DNA of 18,640 bases, from the NCBI GenBank assembly GCA_036337765.1, contig JAYZDP010000135.1, positions 1-18,640 on the forward strand, written 5' to 3'. Source of the DNA: JAYZDP01 sp036337765. Its GTDB lineage: Bacteria; Acidobacteriota; Thermoanaerobaculia; Multivoradales; Multivoraceae. Below, piece after piece: positions 15,552 through 18,640 of the stretch (position 1 is the first letter of the stretch; every line of letters begins with the position of its first letter). The notes beneath the pieces were generated by a model, which was not told the origin of the DNA, searched no databases, and saw only the letters and a list, made by a program, of their open reading frames with translations. Made by a program: the position numbers and the translations under genes.

Positions 15552-17720
15552 CTACACGACCGCCCGCTCGAGGGGAATCGTGCTGCGGCGCTCGCCGGTG
15601 GCGGCCGCGATGGCATTGGCGATGGCCGCCGCGGTCGGCCCCTGGGCGGTCTCGCCGACCCCGAGCGGCGGCAGCTCGGGGTGATCGATCAGCTCGACCG
15701 AGACCTCCGGCACCTCAGAGAAGCGCAGGATCGGATAGGACCGCCAGTCGGTCGAGCGTACGCGCGATGAATCCATGGACACCGACTCTCGCAGCGCCCA
15801 GGAGGCGGCCTGGACGATGCCACCCTCGATCTGGTTGCGTACGCCGTCGGGATTGACGATCTCGCCCGCGTCGACGACCGCGGTGGCGCGATCCACCGAG
15901 ATCGCACCTCCGGCGGCAGAGACCTCGACCACCATCGCCAAGTACGAGCCGCGGTTCTTGTAACGCGTGAAGGCGAAGCCACGGCCGCTGCCAGCCTTCA
16001 CGGGCGAGACCCAACCGCTGGATTCTCGCACCGCCTCGACGACCGCACGGCCCCGAGGATCGCTGAGATGGCGCAGCCGGAAGTCGATCGGGTCGGCGCC
16101 CGCCTTCGCGGCGAGCACGTCCATGAACGACTCGATCGCGAAGACGTTGGCAAAGGCGCCGAGCGAGCGTAGAGCAGAGACGCGCACCGGCATGTGGCGG
16201 ATGAAATGCTCGACGATCCGCTGGCTGCCGAAGTCGTAGAGCGGCACCGCGTTACGGTCGGCGCCGCCGAAGGGCTGCGGGATGTTGAGCGCGGACGGCA
16301 AAGGCACCGGCTCGGCGAGATGCCAGCCGGCGACGAAGGTGGGCTGGCGCCCGGGCCGGGTGGAGTGGGCGTGCGACCAGAGGTCGTGGCGCCAACTCGT
16401 CACCCGGCCACTGTCGTCGAGGCCCGCCTCGAGATCGATCGACATCGCCGACCCGAACGGCGCCCAGCGCAGCTCGTCCTGGCGCGACCACAGAACCCGT
16501 ACCGGCCGGCCAGGCAAGGCCCTCGCCAGAAGCGCCGCGTCGCAGGCAGCATCGTCGGCGCCGTTATGTCCGTAGCACCCGGCGCCGTCCATATGGATGC
16601 AGCGGATCTTCTCCGCCGCAATCCCCAGCACCCGAGCCAGCGATGCGCGCAGCGGGAAGACTCCCTGACTGTGGGTCCACACCGTCAGCTCGCCGGCACG
16701 ATCCACCGCCACAGCACAGGACGGCGCCACCGATCCGTGCGCGAGATAGGGCTTCGCGTACGACGCCTTCACGCGCATGGAGCTGGGCACCGAGGCGGGG
16801 TCCACGCCGAGGGCGCTGACCTCACCGTCGGCGGTCTCTTGGCGCCGCAGCCAGCCGTCGAGATCGTCGGCCGGCGGCAGCTCGGTCTCTCCCTCCCACT
16901 CGGCGCGAGCGGCCAGATCCTCGGCCATGGCAACGGCGTTCTCCTCGCGCTCGTTGACGACGGCGAGAAAGCTCCCGTCTCGATGGGTCCTCAGCGCTCC
17001 TGGCACCTCATTCACGACAGGCCGAACGCGCGCCAGGCGAGCCCCGTAGCTCGGTGGACGTACCACGCGGGCGTGCACCATACCGTCGAGGCGCAGGTCG
17101 TGCACGAATGCGGCCTGACCGAAGACCTTCGCCGGAATGTCCAGCCTCGGCACCGAGGTCCCGGCCAACCGCCTCTCACCAGGGAGCTTCGGCTGCGCCT
17201 CGCCCCGGGCTTCGCCGCGCAGGTCCGCGCCTTCGACGAGCTGACTGTAGGTCACCCCCCGGCCATTCGGAGCCCGCACCCGACCCTCGCTCACCGAAAG
17301 CGCACCCGTTGCAGCACCCAGCCGGCCAGCAGCCTCTTTCAGGAGGATCTGACGGACTTCGGCGGCCGCCTGGCGCAACGCCGCACCGCTGGTCTGCATC
17401 GACATGCTGCCGGCGGTGTAGCCCTCGTTCGGGGTGCGCGCAGTGTCGGCGGTCACGATGTCGACCGATGCGAGGCCGACGTCGAGCTCATCAGCGACGA
17501 TCTGCACCAGCGCGGTCTTGATCCCTTGGCCGATCTCGCACTTGCCGCTGAAGACCGTGATCCGCCCCGACGCGTCGAGGCGCAGCCAGGAGTCGAGCGA
17601 CGGTTCACGGCCCAGCGATCTCGGCAGCTCCTGCGCCCCGGCCGCCCTTGGCCGCCCCATGGCGAAAGCCACCACCAGCGAGCCGCTCGTGCCGAGAAAG
17701 TCGCGGCGCGTCGTCGTCAA
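15552..17720 (-). CDS. Xanthine dehydrogenase-family molybdopterin-binding subunit, Tat-exported (IorB-like)
   Basis: 722 residues. A TTG start (17718-17720) overlaps the TGA of the small-subunit gene by four bases, with GGGGAG eight bases upstream. It places a twin-arginine signal, TTRRDFLGTSGS (Arg5-Arg6), at the N-terminus, so the folded enzyme goes to the periplasm. SWLRLDASGRITVFSGKCEI, then GQGIKTALVQIVADEL, is the first molybdopterin segment of the isoquinoline 1-oxidoreductase beta-type family. GAGCYGHNGADDAACDAALL, LPGRPVRVLWSRQDE and LRSLGAFANVFAIESFMDVL follow. Near the end, GVGETAQGPTAAAIANAI contains the active-site glutamate (Glu690). Such enzymes hydroxylate aldehydes or N-heterocycles with water, passing electrons to the [2Fe-2S] subunit. 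Frames reading the other way across this gene are artefacts of GC-rich codon use. Substrate unknown. Confidence 0.9.
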   Translation of the reverse strand: MTTTRRDFLGTSGSLVVAFAMGRPRAAGAQELPRSLGREPSLDSWLRLDASGRITVFSGKCEIGQGIKTALVQIVADELDVGLASVDIVTADTARTPNEGYTAGSMSMQTSGAALRQAAAEVRQILLKEAAGRLGAATGALSVSEGRVRAPNGRGVTYSQLVEGADLRGEARGEAQPKLPGERRLAGTSVPRLDIPAKVFGQAAFVHDLRLDGMVHARVVRPPSYGARLARVRPVVNEVPGALRTHRDGSFLAVVNEREENAVAMAEDLAARAEWEGETELPPADDLDGWLRRQETADGEVSALGVDPASVPSSMRVKASYAKPYLAHGSVAPSCAVAVDRAGELTVWTHSQGVFPLRASLARVLGIAAEKIRCIHMDGAGCYGHNGADDAACDAALLARALPGRPVRVLWSRQDELRWAPFGSAMSIDLEAGLDDSGRVTSWRHDLWSHAHSTRPGRQPTFVAGWHLAEPVPLPSALNIPQPFGGADRNAVPLYDFGSQRIVEHFIRHMPVRVSALRSLGAFANVFAIESFMDVLAAKAGADPIDFRLRHLSDPRGRAVVEAVRESSGWVSPVKAGSGRGFAFTRYKNRGSYLAMVVEVSAAGGAISVDRATAVVDAGEIVNPDGVRNQIEGGIVQAASWALRESVSMDSSRVRSTDWRSYPILRFSEVPEVSVELIDHPELPPLGVGETAQGPTAAAIANAIAAATGERRSTIPLERAVV

Positions 17721-18181
17721 CGGCGCATCTCCCCGGCCGCGCGCCGCACGGCGCGGACCACGCGACCGTAGGCGCCGCAGCGGCACAGGTGGCCATCGAG
17801 CGCGGCGCGGATCTGGTCGTCGCCAGGGTCGGGAGTCTCCTGTAGAAGAGCCGCGCCCGCCATCACAAGACCGGCGGTGCAGTAGCCGCATTGCACCGCC
17901 TGCTCGGCAATGAAAGCCGACTGCAGCGGGTGGGGAGAGGCCGGGGCGCCGAGTCCCTCGACAGTCACGATCTCCGCATCCTCGGCGACGGTGCCGACGC
18001 GGCGAATGCACGAGCGCGTCGCGCGACCGTCTACCAGTACGGTGCAAGCGCCGCACTGGCCGAGCCCACAACCGAACTTCGGTCCGCTGAGCCCTAGATC
18101 GTTGCGCAGCGCGTACAAGAGCGGCGCATCGGCAGCAGTCTGCACGTCGTGCGAGCGGCCGTTGACGCGCAGGCGGGCCAT
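17717..18181 (-). CDS. [2Fe-2S] iron-sulfur subunit of a molybdenum hydroxylase (IorA/CoxS-like)
   Basis: 154 residues, the usual length. The plant-type [2Fe-2S] site is CGLGQCGACTVLVDG plus a later Cys (Cys38, 43, 46, 58). The second, helical-domain site is CGYCTAGLVM plus HLCRCGAYGRVVRAV (Cys98, 101, 133, 135). All eight cysteines are present. It carries electrons from the molybdenum centre of its partner to an outside acceptor. It has no signal peptide; the partner's Tat signal probably exports the complex. GGGAGGGAGACC just before ATG 18181 fixes the start, although the frame is open further upstream. It is the first gene of the unit that continues into the molybdopterin subunit and the selenoprotein. 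Confidence 0.95.
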   Translation of the reverse strand: MARLRVNGRSHDVQTAADAPLLYALRNDLGLSGPKFGCGLGQCGACTVLVDGRATRSCIRRVGTVAEDAEIVTVEGLGAPASPHPLQSAFIAEQAVQCGYCTAGLVMAGAALLQETPDPGDDQIRAALDGHLCRCGAYGRVVRAVRRAAGEMRR

Positions 18182-18232
18182 CAGGTCTCCCTCCCCTCGT
18201 GATCTGCCGTGGACCCGACGATCATACTCGCA

Positions 18233-18256
18233 GGCACGCGGCCCTAGCCGCGCGCC
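18233..18256 (-). terminator. GC-rich hairpin downstream of the TPR-like gene
   Basis: GGC-A-CGCGGC (18233-18242), loop CCTA, GCCGCG-C-GCC (18247-18256): nine pairs with one mismatch, just after the stop of the leftward TPR-like gene. No T-run follows on the minus strand, so it is terminator-like but not classical. It would separate that gene from the molybdenum hydroxylase operon. Confidence 0.45.
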
Positions 18257-18260
18257 GCCC

Positions 18261-18640
18261 TCAGTACCCCATCTTCTCTCGATACAGCTCCTGAAACCAG
18301 GGCTCGGCCCGCATCCGGTGGAACCGTGGCCAGTGGTTGGTGATCGCCAACACGCCGTCGCGATCATCAATGGCCCTCTCGACTCCCTCTAGAGCCCCGT
18401 CGAGATCGCCGAGCGCAAGAGCGACGATCGCCTGCATGCTGCACACCCCGCCGCGTTCGTTCCACTCGGCGGCTTCAGAATGCAGCGACCTGGCTTCGTC
18501 ATCGCGGCCCTGCGCGATGCGGATGAGTGCGAGATCACCGAGTCCCCAGTGATGACGGCCACTGAGACTCAGCGCGCGCTCGACACCGAGGGCTCCTCCA
18601 GCCAAGTCGCCCAGCTCAGCCTTCGCGATCCCCATCACGC
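18261..18640 (-). CDS. C-terminal end of a TPR-like repeat protein, incomplete at the right edge
   Basis: At least 125 codons are in the window and the frame is open to its edge, so the start lies outside. Helical repeats are visible: GDLAGGALGVERALSLSG, DLALIRIAQGRDDEARSLHS and MQAIVALALGDLDGALEGVE, each fitting tetratricopeptide-like helix pairs. The ending NHWPRFHRMRAEPWFQELYR is the common tail of bacterial TPR proteins attached to signalling domains (pattern DPRFDPLRxDPRFQxLLRRM), for example regulators with N-terminal winged-helix, cyclase or kinase domains. Which domain lies upstream cannot be told. It probably binds a partner protein. A hairpin follows its stop. Confidence 0.65.
   Translation of the reverse strand, partial: VMGIAKAELGDLAGGALGVERALSLSGRHHWGLGDLALIRIAQGRDDEARSLHSEAAEWNERGGVCSMQAIVALALGDLDGALEGVERAIDDRDGVLAITNHWPRFHRMRAEPWFQELYREKMGY

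Noticed and set aside
16194..17771. Long plus-strand open frame opposite the molybdopterin subunit
   Set aside because: It is composition-driven, with Arg/His-rich low-sense protein; the minus strand encodes a clear conserved enzyme.
1..18640. tRNA, rRNA, CRISPR or transposase genes
   Set aside because: I saw no repeat-spacer pattern, no cloverleaf with conserved loops and no transposase motifs, although this was checked only by eye.

Overview
The window is a high-GC stretch (about two-thirds G+C by eye) of bacterial chromosome, densely packed with genes on both strands. GTG and TTG starts, short intergenic gaps and metabolic genes of broad families fit an uncultivated soil or marine lineage (proteobacterial, myxococcal, acidobacterial or similar). 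The sequence alone does not fix the taxon. I see no rRNA, tRNA, CRISPR array or insertion sequence, and no gene-free stretch longer than 300 bases.

Left part (1-4781): a 5'-truncated acyl-CoA synthetase fragment points leftward out of the window. Next comes a translationally coupled pair, a glyoxalase-like VOC protein and a BAAT-type acyl-CoA thioesterase/dienelactone-hydrolase-like enzyme. The thioesterase converges on a short C-terminal methyltransferase remnant, then recQ, then a four-helix membrane protein that strongly resembles styrene oxide isomerase (StyC).

Middle (4846-11401): divergent from the StyC-like gene is an FAD monooxygenase. Four bases after it comes a half-size ABC exporter, then a class III CoA-transferase. 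A decayed open frame follows, joining the C-terminal half of a polysaccharide deacetylase to a DUF4440/SnoaL-like domain cut by an in-frame TGA. An APC-family permease reads left and is divergent from the next gene.

Right part (11466-18640): a large exported DUF3604 (PHP-like) protein is followed by an FHA-domain remnant with an in-frame TAG. On the minus strand is a three-gene unit: a [2Fe-2S] subunit, a Tat-exported molybdopterin subunit of the xanthine dehydrogenase/isoquinoline oxidoreductase type, and a GrdB-family protein. The edge holds the C-terminus of a TPR-like protein.

The main discovery is that the GrdB-family gene (14349-15512) is a selenoprotein gene. An in-frame UGA at 15066-15068 sits in a U-P-F-C motif, family homology runs unbroken on both sides, and a hairpin with a GG-starting loop lies 21 nt downstream, as expected of a bacterial SECIS. 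An automatic caller would split it into two false genes. The second point of interest is the StyC-like isomerase facing an FAD monooxygenase, a possible epoxidation/isomerisation pair. The third is the number of broken or truncated genes (five) scattered among intact ones.
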